Notes under the pieces: model-generated
Databases searched by the model: none
What the model was told of the DNA's origin: nothing
The model's input: only the letters and a program-made list of their open reading frames with translations
DNA from: Paramecium octaurelia
Taxonomy: Eukaryota; Ciliophora; Oligohymenophorea; Peniculida; Parameciidae
Reading direction: 5' to 3'
Length of the DNA: 64,000 nt
Assembly (NCBI GenBank): GCA_905182995.1
Contig: CAJJDP010000166.1
Span: forward strand, 62,001 to 126,000
Program-made: the position numbers and the translations under genes
Shown here: positions 45,247 to 56,413 of the stretch, piece after piece
Layout: each line of letters begins with the position of its first letter
Position numbering within the stretch: the stretch's first letter is position 1

Positions 45247-47996
45247 ATGAGTTTAAGTTAAGTAAGATTATCATATTGACTTTAAAGGCAGGTCGTTAAG
45301 CCATAAATCCAATTACAGGGGAATCTAGATTCCAAGCACCAGATTATCGCCGGTCCTAAGAAGTCAAGAATGAACCTACAAGAACAGCAGAATCAAGGAG
45401 AAACTTTGCAAATACTTCAGTGCCTGTTGAGAATTAGGAATAAAATATATTCTAGATGGATAGGATTGCTCAGTTGTAAGAGTAAGTGTAAATGCTGGAA
45501 AAGTAACTTACTTAAGAAGTTAAGCGGAATTCTAAAATGTTAGTTGAATTGGAAAGAGAAGTTAGGACAAGAGGTTAAATGGGAGATGTATTAATTCTAA
45601 ACTGATAATAGCCAAACCAAATGTTTGAGGACTTGTAGAATAAGATGTATTCCCTGGAAACCAAAATTATAGCCTAAGATAGGCAAAAGAGTGAATTGGG
45701 TTCTAAAGTGGCTATCTAGGAGTAAAATCTTAAGGAGTTGTTGTACTTCTTGAAGAACACTTAAAATAAAGATACAAACGAGGTTCTGTAGATGAGAGGA
45801 ATGTTGTAGGAAAAGATAACTGAAGAGAGTTCGCAACTCTAAAAAGAAAGAGAAAAGACCAAAGCCTTGTTTATGGAGATGGTGAGATTGGGAGAGTTGT
45901 AAGAAAAACTATAGGAATCACTTTCGACTTCTCATCAGCATTTTGAATAGAGAATTAATGGAATGGAGAGCAAGATATACAATGGAGAAAAAGCATTGAT
46001 TTAAGTGGCATAGAGAGGAGATTCTGGTATGAATTTCATTAATGAGACTAATGAAAGAATAGAGAAGAGAGTTATGGCTTTGGAGGCCAATTTATTAGCA
46101 TTAGGGGTATGATTAGATTATAAATGGATTAGAAAGATTAATTAAAAGATCATGAACAGATCAACAGGGTTGACATGGCGAATTAGAGAATATAGGAGGA
46201 ATTCAAGGGAATGTTACAACTAATTTAATAAGATTACACTTAAAGATTAGACACTAGAGTAACCGAAGTCATCAATAGAATTGTTATGGAACATGAGTAG
46301 AGGGTCAAAACTATGGAAGAGATGAAATAAGCATGGAGTTTGAAGGATTAGATTAATATGGAGAGATTGTAATACGAGAGGGAGGAAGTTATATAGAAAT
46401 TGGGATCATTAGAATAATTTCAACGAATTGATTCATAAAAGAAGGATGAAGCTATTCGTTCATTGTAAACTATTATTGAGACATAAGTGAATTAAATTCT
46501 AGTAAATATTTAAAATGAAGAAGCCCAAAGATATTCACATGAGGTTTAATTAAGAGGCGATTTATTAAAAATATAGGAGAATATCAAATCGGAAAATGAA
46601 TTATTTAAAACACATTAAGCTAACATTACTGAGAAGATTACAGATATGATAAGAATTGAAGTGCAAACAAGATTGTCAACTGATACTGAATTGAAGAATC
46701 TTACGTCTGCCATTGCAACTGATATAGTTTCTGATTTGAATAGTTTAAAAGATTAGATAGAAATGGCGAACAGGGCATTGCAAACATAGGTTAAATAATT
46801 AGAGAAAGACTAAGCAGAAAAAGCTGAAAGACTATCGTTGTATATTGATGATGAAATAAATAAAGTAAAAAGTTAATTTTATTATATTAATAGGCAATTA
46901 AGACATCTGCTTAGAAATATGAAAAAGTGAAGGTGATATTTTCTAAATTTGGTGAATCCTTTAAATAGCATATAACAGCCTTTGAAGGGTTGAAATAAGA
47001 TCTGAATTCTCGGTAGACGATCATTGAATAGAATATTGATATGATTAGGTAGGACTTTTAGACTGTGATAGAGGATCAATAGTCTCACTTATTGGAAAGA
47101 ATATCTATTGAAAAAAATCAAATTTTAGAGGCTGTGAATGCCACTGTTCAATTTTTAGAGGATAAGGTTAATAAATTAGATGAGGATTGCACTAATAAAT
47201 TTAGGATATTTAGAGAAGTTATTGAAGAAAATCAATTAGTGATAGTTGAAAAAACTAAACTTATTCTTGATTAAAATGAATCCTATTAATAAACTCAAAT
47301 GAAGGGTTTAAAGTTGATGGCTGAAAGTATTCAGGAGTTGAAGTAACTATTCATTCCATTTAATTTAGACAGCAATAACAATTGATTAAGGAAGACCATT
47401 AGAATCAAATCAAAGAAGTAAATTAAACTGTTGAAAACACTAGATAAGATGTTCAATAAATAACTATTAATATTAAAGATCTGAATGAAATCCAGACTCA
47501 GCACAAAAGTCTATTGGATGAAACTCAAACTGATATTGACATACTCAAAAAAGAGAATGAGACTATTATGATCAAATAGTAAGACATAGATAAGAATATC
47601 GAATTATTAGATGATTAACAGAAGAAGATCCAAAATACTTTTTAGATACTCACCTAAAGTGTTGAATCTGTGAATGATAAGACAATAACTATTGGAGAAC
47701 GAGTAGATGCTATCAATACTAATTTTCAATAATTACAAGAGGAACTCAAGATGATTGATTAAAAAAATTCAAAATTAGAAGGGGACTTAGAGGATTCAAA
47801 TCTTAAGATTAACAATGAAATCAAGAACATTGAAGCTAGATTGGAAGAGTCGTAGAAAACGGCTGCTTCTATGTAGGATTCTATGAGACAAAATGATGAT
47901 CTAGACAAAAAGTAAAATCTGGAGATTGATGAATTGTAGCAATCAGTCAAAAATTTACAAGATAGACTTAAATAATTGGCTCAATTACCTGCTTGA
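45247..47996 (+). CDS. Long coiled-coil protein
   Basis: 872 residues from six exons; the first exon encodes only MSLSQ. Introns 45262-45287, 45588-45611, 46107-46132, 46865-46893 and 47343-47368. After ~60 residues with YRRSQEVKNEPTRTAES, nearly everything is heptad-patterned, charged and Gln-rich (LQEQVQMLEKQLTQEVKRNS, IDELQQSVKNLQDRLKQL at the end), i.e. a continuous coiled coil. No motor, kinase or membrane domain. In ciliates such proteins are commonly basal-body, rootlet or cortical components, but nothing here is specific. Ends LAQLPA. Confidence 0.85.
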
Positions 47997-48096
47997 CAGT
48001 ATTATTGAATTATATTTATATATGTTTTATCTTTCATGTTGTAGGATGTCTGTAGTATAAGGAATTTTAAATTAAAAATAAATCCTTATTTTTAAA

Positions 48097-48763
48097 ATGG
48101 CAGAAGAATAAGTAGCGACTGTGAAATTTGCTAATCAACCTAAATTATTTGGCAAATGGGATTACGATGAAGTTCAAGTGACAGACTAATGTTTCAAAGA
48201 CTACATTGCAGTCTAAACCTCAAAATCCAGAGTCTTTGTTCCCCACACTGCTGGAAGGTATCTCTTTCAATTCTAAAATAGATATCAACGAAAGAAGTTT
48301 AGAAAAGCATAATGCCCTATTGTTGAAAGATTGGCTGGTGCACTTATGTTCCATGGACGTAATACAGGTAAAAAAGTAAAGGCTGTGGCCATCATCAGAC
48401 ATGCATTTGAGATTGTTCACTTGTTGACTGGTAAGAATCCACTTGCCGTCTTGTCATTGGCCGTGCAAAGAGGTGGAGCCAGAGAAGACTTCACAAAAGT
48501 GGGCACAGGTGGTGTAGCTAAATAATAAGCTGTTGATGTTGCTCCAATCAGAAGAGTCAATGAAGTAATTATGCCAAATATGCTTCAATTAGGCAGTCCA
48601 TAATCTAGCAAAGGGTGTAAGAGATTCAGTTTTCAAGAAAATGAAGACTATTGCAGAAGCCCTTGCTGATGAGCTGATTGCAGCAGCCAATGAAGATGGA
48701 TAAAAGTCATACACCATTAAGAAGAGAGATGAACTTGAAAAGGTAGCTAAAACAAATCGTTGA
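48097..48763 (+). CDS. RPS5: Small-subunit ribosomal protein uS7 (RPS5)
   Basis: 204 residues after two introns (48258-48281, 24 nt; 48565-48592, 28 nt), the same length as human RPS5. Diagnostic segments in order: [109 protein letters not shown] and [14 protein letters not shown] at the C-terminus. It binds the 3' domain of 18S rRNA in the 40S head near the E site. Codon usage is less AT-rich than the neighbours, as expected for a highly expressed gene. Confidence 0.97.
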
Positions 48764-49014
48764 TGCTTAGTACAATAATAAATATATTATATAAAACAAT
48801 ATCAAAGTCTAATGTCTATCAATTAATATCTTAATATATATATATATAAATTACTTTAAAATTCTAGTGTATTTATTAATTTTTTGGGTTAAAATATAAT
48901 GGTTTGAATAATTATTCGATTTCAATTAATTTAAAAATAATTCACTATAATTATTAATTTTAAATGGAAAAGAAATTATTTAAATATATATAATAATAAT
49001 CAATAATCAAATAT

Positions 49015-50247
49015 ATGGCTTTAAATCCACCAATAACTTAGACTGGGGTTCCATTAAGAGTGGATCAAGAGTTCTTTATATTGTATAGGAAAGAAATGGA
49101 AGGATAATTTAAGATTGAACCTATGGGCAAGTTTAAAGCTTCAGGAAAAGTAGATAATTGCTTAAATTTAGGTCTATATCACAACATGTAGAATGGTTTT
49201 TGTGAATGACAACTTCTAAAGAGATTCTTTTAAGTCTTTTGATATCCCTTTGGCTTATTTGAGTGCTGAGAAGTTTCGGCAACCAATACTTGGTAGTAAT
49301 TTTTTAGAAGGGGATGTGGCTCCCTTATATAGTCTACTACCAGGAAGAACTCATTTTAAATTACGATTCAAAGCAGGAGGTAGGAATGATTTAACACATT
49401 AGGATGTGATAAGTTTCTAAGGATACTTTTTTCTGTGTTAATATAAATCAGAAAATCTCGAAGTTCTGGATAACGAGTCCCTGATGCTCGTATGATGGAA
49501 AACTTTGCAAGAACCTAGAGTTAAGCCTTTGTAGATCCTAATGATCCAAGCATTATCTTTGTACAATAACCACAGTTGCTATAATAATCTTATGGAAACC
49601 CAACTTGGACCATTCCGTAAAATCAATCTTAGGTTTCTCCAATAGGTTAGCCCAATAATAGGACACCACAGTAACAATACTATTAAACACTTATAAAATT
49701 ACAGTATTAGCAGCCTCCTTAACGCTATCAATAATATTAGTAGAATCCTTAAGGAAATCAATAATTTTAACAAATACCGCAGTAGAACTTCCAGAATATA
49801 CCTTAATTTGGTACACCTGTTAGTTATCATCCTGGGTATTAACAATAAACTCAACCAAATTTCACTCAACCTAGAATGCAATAACCATAATAGTATAATA
49901 ATCAACCGCCCAATCCATATTTTCAATAAAGTCTACCATAGAATCAAGTAAACAACCCTTATGTCTAACCAAATCAATAACAATAACAATAGGATCCCTA
50001 ATAAACATAAGAGATTTAATAACCATAAGAAGTAAATGAGGATCAAGTTCCTTCCATATAATAGAATCAGAATTAATCAAATCAGTATTTAGAATAAAAT
50101 AACAACCAATAAGAACCTATTTAAAATGAAGAAATATAACTTTAAAATCAACCATAAGCCGATGAAGTTAGGAACCAACCTAATACAGCCTTTTACTTTG
50201 GATTTTGGGGTCCTTAGTTACAATCAAGTTAAAATGCAATATTGTGA
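49015..50247 (+). CDS. WBP2-like GRAM-domain protein with Gln/Pro-rich tail
   Basis: 395 residues after two introns (49150-49171, 22 nt; 49380-49402, 23 nt). Residues ~10-125 match the WBP2 GRAM/PH-like domain: GKVYITTCRMVFVNDNFQ, FKSFDIPLAYLSAEKFRQPI, LGSNFLEGDV, FKLRFKAGG. The remaining ~260 residues are extremely Gln/Pro/Asn-rich (QQPPQRYQQYQQNPQG and similar), encoded largely by TAA, TAG and CAA. Mammalian WBP2 binds WW domains through PPxY motifs; this tail has PP and PY pairs but no strict PPxY, so WW binding is uncertain. GRAM domains bind lipids or partners at membranes. It ends FGFWGPQLQSSQNAIL. Confidence 0.85.
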
Positions 50248-50311
50248 AAAATTCAATCTGATATATATATTAATTTAAATAAGTATACATATTCATAGTC
50301 AAATTTATGAC

Positions 50312-51757
50312 TCATCTGTTTCTTGAATGACACTAGAAAGATATAATAAATAATTACTTCTGAAGATTTTCCTTAACTTGATTGACTAATAATTCATAAT
50401 CTTATGGCCCAACTCCCCAAACCTTACAGAATGATTAAACTACTTCTTCAACGTCGTCATTCTTCCTCAAGGCTAACCTACCCACCTTTCTAGGACCCAA
50501 TTTAATATCAATATAGAGGATTGGCAATTCTTTTTTGAATTATCTTCTCTACAGCATTTCTGGAGGTGAGAATGGTTGATTCTTTACTTTCTCATAGTTC
50601 TCTCCACTGGGTTTATGACTCAATTTCAGATCTTTCAAATGTTTTTAGTCATTAGCCCTTCTGATTCGCTCTATGGCTTCCCAATAGCCACCTACTCCAT
50701 TCTATTGTGATTCAGGCATAGAGTAATTAATTTGAGGATGGAAAGAACATTTGCTATATTCTGACTCTTCCTTCTCTTGTTCAGCCAATTTAGCTCTCTC
50801 TTCTATTTCCTATCTATTCTTCACTTAATACAACCTGTCGATAACATTCGGTAACTCTTTTTTTGAGATAATTTATGGTTTAAATGTGCACTCCTGCATA
50901 TCCTTAAGAAGTTTTTCCTATTTTAGAAATTCAATCTTTTGATTGGATTATTCCTTTTTTTTATATAGTTCATTGACTCTACTTTCAGCAAGTCCTGATG
51001 AAAATTGGGATGATGATTCTTGGTTTTCCTTCTTGCCTGATTATTATTGCAATGCTTCACTTATAGGATTGATTGCTGGCTTGAATGTCAAAGTCTTTTC
51101 ATAGGTTTCAATGAGATTTGAGGCAAGAGATGCTTTCAAATAGCCTATTTTAGCTCCTGATAAGCGAGTCTTTTGATAAGCTTAGAATTCAGAGCAAAAT
51201 CTTGAGATTGCTTCATAATCGAATTCTTTGTCAGAAATCTTCTCTAAATATTCTTTGATTAAAATAGCGCATTTAGATGGTTCCAATTAATTGGGATCCA
51301 AGATGATTCTAAATAGACAAAAGGCTGCTTGTATGTCAGCCTGCTCTCCATCGTTAGAAATAATTGCAAATGCTTTCTCATGCAAATCTACTTCTTATTG
51401 TCTACCTTATAGATTTGGTGTTACTTTTGCATAGGATTGTTAAGACCTTGTGCCTCTAACTGATAATCTTGATTGTACGAGATAGCTTGGAATATGTCTA
51501 ACAATGTAAATAATCGTCCTAGTTGTTAGAAATTAATTTGACCACTATTTTATTCATCGACTTCTTTTAGTGTCTATATTTGCATTATGAAATACTTCAT
51601 TCAATTTACGTTCCAATCTAGACACTAAAATCTTGGTACTTGATTGACTGACTAATTTTTGACTCCCCTATTATGGATTACTCTTTTTATTTGACTTAGC
51701 ATTTTTAGCACATATTTCATCAATCAACTCCTTCTCTCTGTCAGATAAATTTATCAT
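50312..51757 (-). CDS. Unknown protein with CTFKPQI-type repeats, probably cytoskeletal/ciliary
   Basis: 466 residues after two introns (51574-51595, 22 nt; 51456-51478, 23 nt). The N-terminal region is helical (REKELIDEICAKNAKSNKKS). The middle carries segments of the type ...LTFKPAINPISEAL, ...ECTFKPQIISKKE and ...KCSFHPQINYSMPES, each followed by a charged helix (VNELYKKKEQSNQK, IDRLYQVKNRQEIEERAKLA). This repeat is common in axonemal and cortical proteins of ciliates. The C-terminal ~90 residues, LPILYIDIKLGPRKVGRLAL then VEEVVQSFCKVWGV, look like a small ubiquitin-like fold. No firm family; gene model well supported. Confidence 0.75.
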
Positions 51758-51865
51758 TTATTTTTATTTATTCCAATATATATCTCATATTCATATATAA
51801 TGGAGTATAATTATTTAAAATTATAAACTATGCGCATAATACTAAATGGGACTGTTATATCATAA

Positions 51866-53681
51866 TCAAAATTTCCAATTAGAATCTGTAGCCATAGCCC
51901 AAATGAATTTATTTCTTAGAGTTTTTGAAAACACTCTTTCTATAGGCACATCATGCACCTTACAAAAGGCAACACTGATTCTAGGATCGTTGTAATTGGT
52001 TTTGGATGTTCCCAAAGCTATTTCCTTATTTTCTTCCTTCTTCTCCAACCCTTTCAACTCCTTCTAATATTTCTCCTGGGTCTTCTATATCGTTTATTTG
52101 ATCTTATCATGTTGTCCTGGGAACTTCTTGATAAAGATACTGTTCTTCTTCTGAGATCCTTCCTCTAATTAAACTTCTTCCTCATATTCATTAGGATTCT
52201 TCTTCTTATAATGCTATTCCAATTCTTGGATGTATGTTTTCATGCATTCTAATTTTGTATTGATTTTCTTTTTAGTTAATTCAAATTATTTAGATATAGT
52301 TTTTTGATGATTACATAAAATAGCTACCTGCTTATTGGCATTATCATAGAAATCAACCTTGATATATATAAGAAAACTATACCTTTTATTAAACAGAATG
52401 GCCATCTAATGTGCCACCTAAATCTAGTTGTTATTGGAGTGTAAAACTTGCATTATAAGTTCTAAAGACCTTAGCCGTTAGTCCTTCCATTTACTTTTTC
52501 AAGAAATCATTCAAATCATCCACACTTATATCACTAAACAAGTTGTCTTCTGGTTGTTTTCCTTTGATGAACAACTTGAGATTCTTCCAAATCTAATGTG
52601 CTAATTTAACCTCATTATTGTATCTCATGGAGTCTTTACCCAAGAAATCAAAGGCTACTACATCATCCTCCTTTAATTTGATATGTTCTACTCTTAGACT
52701 GCAACAACCAACTGTGTCTGCTTCGTCTTCATCCTTCTCATTTCCAACTCTCAATGCCAATTTATCTATCAAATAGGTTGCCGTTCCTAATTATCTTTCT
52801 TTAATTGAATCCGATTGTAGTTTCTTTGTGTAATTCTCTCTAATTTGATCAATGCAATTCTTCAACCTCCTTGCCTTCTCATACTTCCTCTTATCGTTCA
52901 TCTACTTAAATCTTGAAGTGGCAGCAAATTGAACATACTTATGATTGTCTTTTCTGATACTGGAATCCACATAAGAAAACAGCCAAGTAACATCATTTCT
53001 ATGCACTATCTTGCCCCAAGAATGACCAGGCAATTTACATTATGGCACTGGAGCCTATGTACTTAGATTCACTGTTAATTCTTCTGGAAATATCCTGGCT
53101 TTCAGCAATCCAGCCTTAGGATGTTCTCCACGTCCCTTGAATAAAGTGGGCTATTCCAGTGTGTAATTGCCGACTCTTTCCAAACAACCATCCACCAAAG
53201 CATACCCATAAAACAATTCCCTTTGATCTCTTTCTAATTTCTCCTGCTTTTTTTATTCATCAGATTTATTCAATCTCAATAATCTTTGCTATTCCAAATA
53301 TTCCTTTATCTTTGTGAAATCAGCCTTATCCAATTAAAACCCTTCAAATTTTGTCTGCATAAGCGATTCAAAATTCTTCCTGTAAATTTCCTTATTCTCA
53401 TATGGAGATCCAATCGATTATGCCCAATATGTGCAAAGTTCTTCCTACTCCTCAGTGAGGGTTATCAATTTCCCATTGTAAATCAAACCCACATTGTGTC
53501 TCTTATAAAATGGAGGAAACAAAACTCCATGATGTTCCAAATACCTCCATTCTTGACCCTATTGTTCCTCCTCCTCAGATTCTTCAGGATTGGCTTCCTC
53601 CCACCAATTGTGCGATCTTGCTTGAAATCCTCCTAAACGAATCTCCTTGTACTCATCTATTTTGATTTTCTTGTCGCCCAT
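51866..53681 (-). CDS. TOP1: DNA topoisomerase I, type IB
   Basis: 596 residues after one 25-nt intron (52358-52382). Core segments match eukaryotic Top1 in order: [133 protein letters not shown] and [15 protein letters not shown] (the catalytic Arg/Lys/His core). The linker is charged and short. The C-terminal domain reads [18 protein letters not shown], placing the catalytic Tyr near residue 555, followed by [19 protein letters not shown]. The long disordered N-terminus of animal Top1 is missing: only ~40 residues precede the core. Relaxes supercoils in the nucleus during transcription and replication. Confidence 0.96.
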
Positions 53682-53868
53682 TTATAAGAAAATAATTTAA
53701 TTTCTTATATTTCAAAATCAAATGCCTGATCTATAAATATGAACTAATTTTATTAATAATAAACTAATTTTCAATTATATGAGTATTCACTCGGTTTTCG
53801 TCGTTTCAGTATTTATTAATTTTGTTAAAGCCACACAATAACCATATAAATATTATTATTATTAAATA

Positions 53869-55095
53869 ATGTAACAGGAGGAGAGAAGAATTACCAAGGA
53901 ATACTTGAAAAAGCTTTTAAGAAAAGAATTCAAACTCTATTACACCACTCCAGAGCTAAATGATTGTCTTTACTTGCATTACAAAGGCTTTGAAAAGATT
54001 GAGAATCTTGAAGAGTTCACAGGATTAAAAGTCATTTACTTGGAGGGAAATGGTCTCCAAAACATTGAAGGTATGTTGATTAAATTATCGTAGGACTGGA
54101 TAGTTTGACTTCTCTGAAATGCTTATATTTATAGGAGAACATTATTAGAAAAATGGAAAACTTGCACATGCTAACAGAGTTAATTAATCTAAATCTCAGT
54201 GACAATATGATAAGCAAGATTGAGGGGTATGAATAGCAGTTTTATATTTTTTATAGGTTGGAATAATGCTAAAAATTGCAGACTCTTCAAATAAAAAGAA
54301 ATAGGATTGGGTTGAATGGACTTAGTGATTTGGAAGGATTACTTTGCTTACCGAATTTATCAGTGTTGGATGTATCAGATAATAAAATAGATGACCCAAA
54401 TGTTTTAGACGAAATATTTTTAAAAATACCTCAATTAGCAGTCCTGTATTTCTAGAACAATACAGCCGGAAAGTAAATCCAACATTATCGAAAAACCCTC
54501 ATCAGTAGAATTAAGACCTTAAAGTATTTGGATGACAGGCCTGTCTTTGATGATGAAAGAAGTAAGATCTACAGTAATAACAAATTTAGGATTTGCTGAG
54601 GCCTTTGCAAAAGGAGGCCTAGATATGGAGAGAGAGGAAAGACAGAAGTATAAGAAGGAGCAAGAGGAAGAACATATGAGACAACATCAAAATTTTAAAG
54701 ACATGATTCGTAGATATAGAGAAGAATAATAATAATAGCAAGAATAATAACAACAATAACAATAAGAAGAATAATAATAAGTAGATAATGGATCAGATAA
54801 CGAAGAACCTTCACATCTATCAACTTATAATACTTAATCAAATGCTAGTGATGTTAGATCATCTGCTCAATAATCCGCTTAACATTCAGAACACTAATCA
54901 GAGAAACACTCTGATAAGCAATCAGATAATCAATCTGAAAATACTTCAAGAATTGCTGATGGACAAAGTGAACACAGAAGTATAGATGGAGATTAAAAGA
55001 GTGTAGATGGAGCTAGTGAACATGGAAGTGAATAAGTGGAGATTAATACAATAGGAAATTTTGGATAATCAACTCAACTTGATGAAATCGATTGA
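53869..55095 (+). CDS. DNAAF1: DNAAF1/LRRC50-type dynein arm assembly factor
   Basis: 381 residues from four exons; introns 54071-54093 (23 nt), 54227-54256 (30 nt) and 54562-54589 (28 nt). The opening [40 protein letters not shown] and [20 protein letters not shown] is strikingly like DNAAF1 (TPELNDTLYLHFKGF..IENLEEYTGL). Six LRRs follow, then an LRR cap with [20 protein letters not shown] and [19 protein letters not shown] (family: YLDDRPVF...AEAWARGG). The tail is poly-Gln then Ser/acidic. DNAAF1 acts in the cytoplasm with HSP90 co-chaperones to preassemble outer and inner dynein arms. Loss causes immotile cilia. Confidence 0.94.
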
Positions 55096-56413
55096 TATAT
55101 ATATGTAAATAAATATAAATGGTGGATTATCCGAAATGTTATTAAACAATTAAAATTGTTGGATTAATGATGAAAACAATAAATTAATGATATCTCAAAT
55201 GAACTTTAAGTCTCAATTACCAATTCTTTCACTTTAAAAATCATAGCACTTCTTATGACGTTATATTATTGAGAGTAGTAAGACCTTCTTTTGTTACAAA
55301 ATTTAAGGTTTTTATATATATCGTATTATATAGTATAATATAATCCATGATTTGTTCTTTTCGCTATTTGATTTTAGGCAATATTCCTGGATTTTGTCTT
55401 CTCTTATTTGATCTAGTCTTTATACCTGTTTATTTTACAATTGATAAGATGAAAACATATAAAGAATTGATTAATTTTAATCAAGGCTGCAAATTGCCAT
55501 TTTCTATTTTGATATCCTCTATTGGACAAACTATTATCCAATTATCTTTAAATTATGTTTATTTTTTACTCAATATATAGAGTTAGTATGAGAGTGATTT
55601 TGCTATCCATCAAAGAAATAGAATGATCCTTAGATGATTTGGGTCAAACATGAAAATTCTGTAATTTAGTTAACTATTGACTTTAGAAACTCATTAAATT
55701 TAATTTATTAAAATATTTATAGAAAATTCCATTATCAAACATAAAGAGGATAATTCTAAACAAATATGAATTTCCTCAATTTTAAGTCATTTCTGTTCAA
55801 AAAATCTTAAATTTTGATTTATGACATTTTTAAGGTATCCTATTTTACATCAATATAATTTAGTTTATTTTTCAATTACGAAGATTGTCAGATTGGTTGT
55901 TGATTGTAATTATCAACTCAATCATAAAGGCTATAAAGAATGCCAGATCTTACTTAAAAGATGAAGTATTTTAAACACGGCTACTAACTGATCAACAATA
56001 GCCTTGTAGAGGGGAAAAGTGTAAGAATGGCCTTCATTTGCAGAAATGCTAAATTTGGGAAACAGTGAGTCCTCAATTCGGTTGTGCGAGAATGCAACTC
56101 ACATAAAAAATGTTTGTGAGTATAGACTCTCTAGTGCAATATTATCATTTATTGATCATTGATTATTCAATATAAATGAAGAAAATAGTTTATTGTCTAA
56201 TCCTTTTAGAACTTTACTTAATTTTACAACAATATATTTTAGTATTTTATGATACTGGTAGAATCTAATAATTTTTCGATCTTATATGTCTTTATTGCTT
56301 TGCCATCGAAAATATTCAGGATTATCAACAATTTTTTAATTATTAGATTAGCAAGTTCTATTTATTTGAATTATAAATTTAATTAATTCTTTACTCATTT
56401 TTTATATTTATTT
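55096..56413. other. Gene-poor interval with possible gene remnants
   Basis: 1.3 kb. A plus frame at 55347-55619 encodes 90 residues with two hydrophobic segments (IPGFCLLLFDLVFIPVYF, LPFSILISSIGQTIIQL) and may be a small membrane protein or a fragment. A second plus frame stays TGA-free from 55825 to 56502 (225 codons), overlapping the start of the next gene in another frame, and contains PCRGEKCKNGLHLQKCQ, a loose CCCH-like pattern. Neither has a convincing start or family. No RNA gene seen. Confidence 0.35.
55347..55619 (+). CDS. Possible small membrane protein or fragment; weak
   Basis: Begins MICSFRYLILGNIPGFCLLL, with two hydrophobic stretches separated by a charged loop (TIDKMKTYKELINF), ends ...RNRMILR at TGA 55617-55619. 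About 90 residues. Composition suits a membrane protein but hydrophobic frames also arise by chance in T-rich DNA. No family recognised. Confidence 0.3.

Noticed and set aside
53286-53636. Plus-strand 116-residue hydrophobic frame
   Set aside because: Antisense of the conserved N-terminal core of topoisomerase I.
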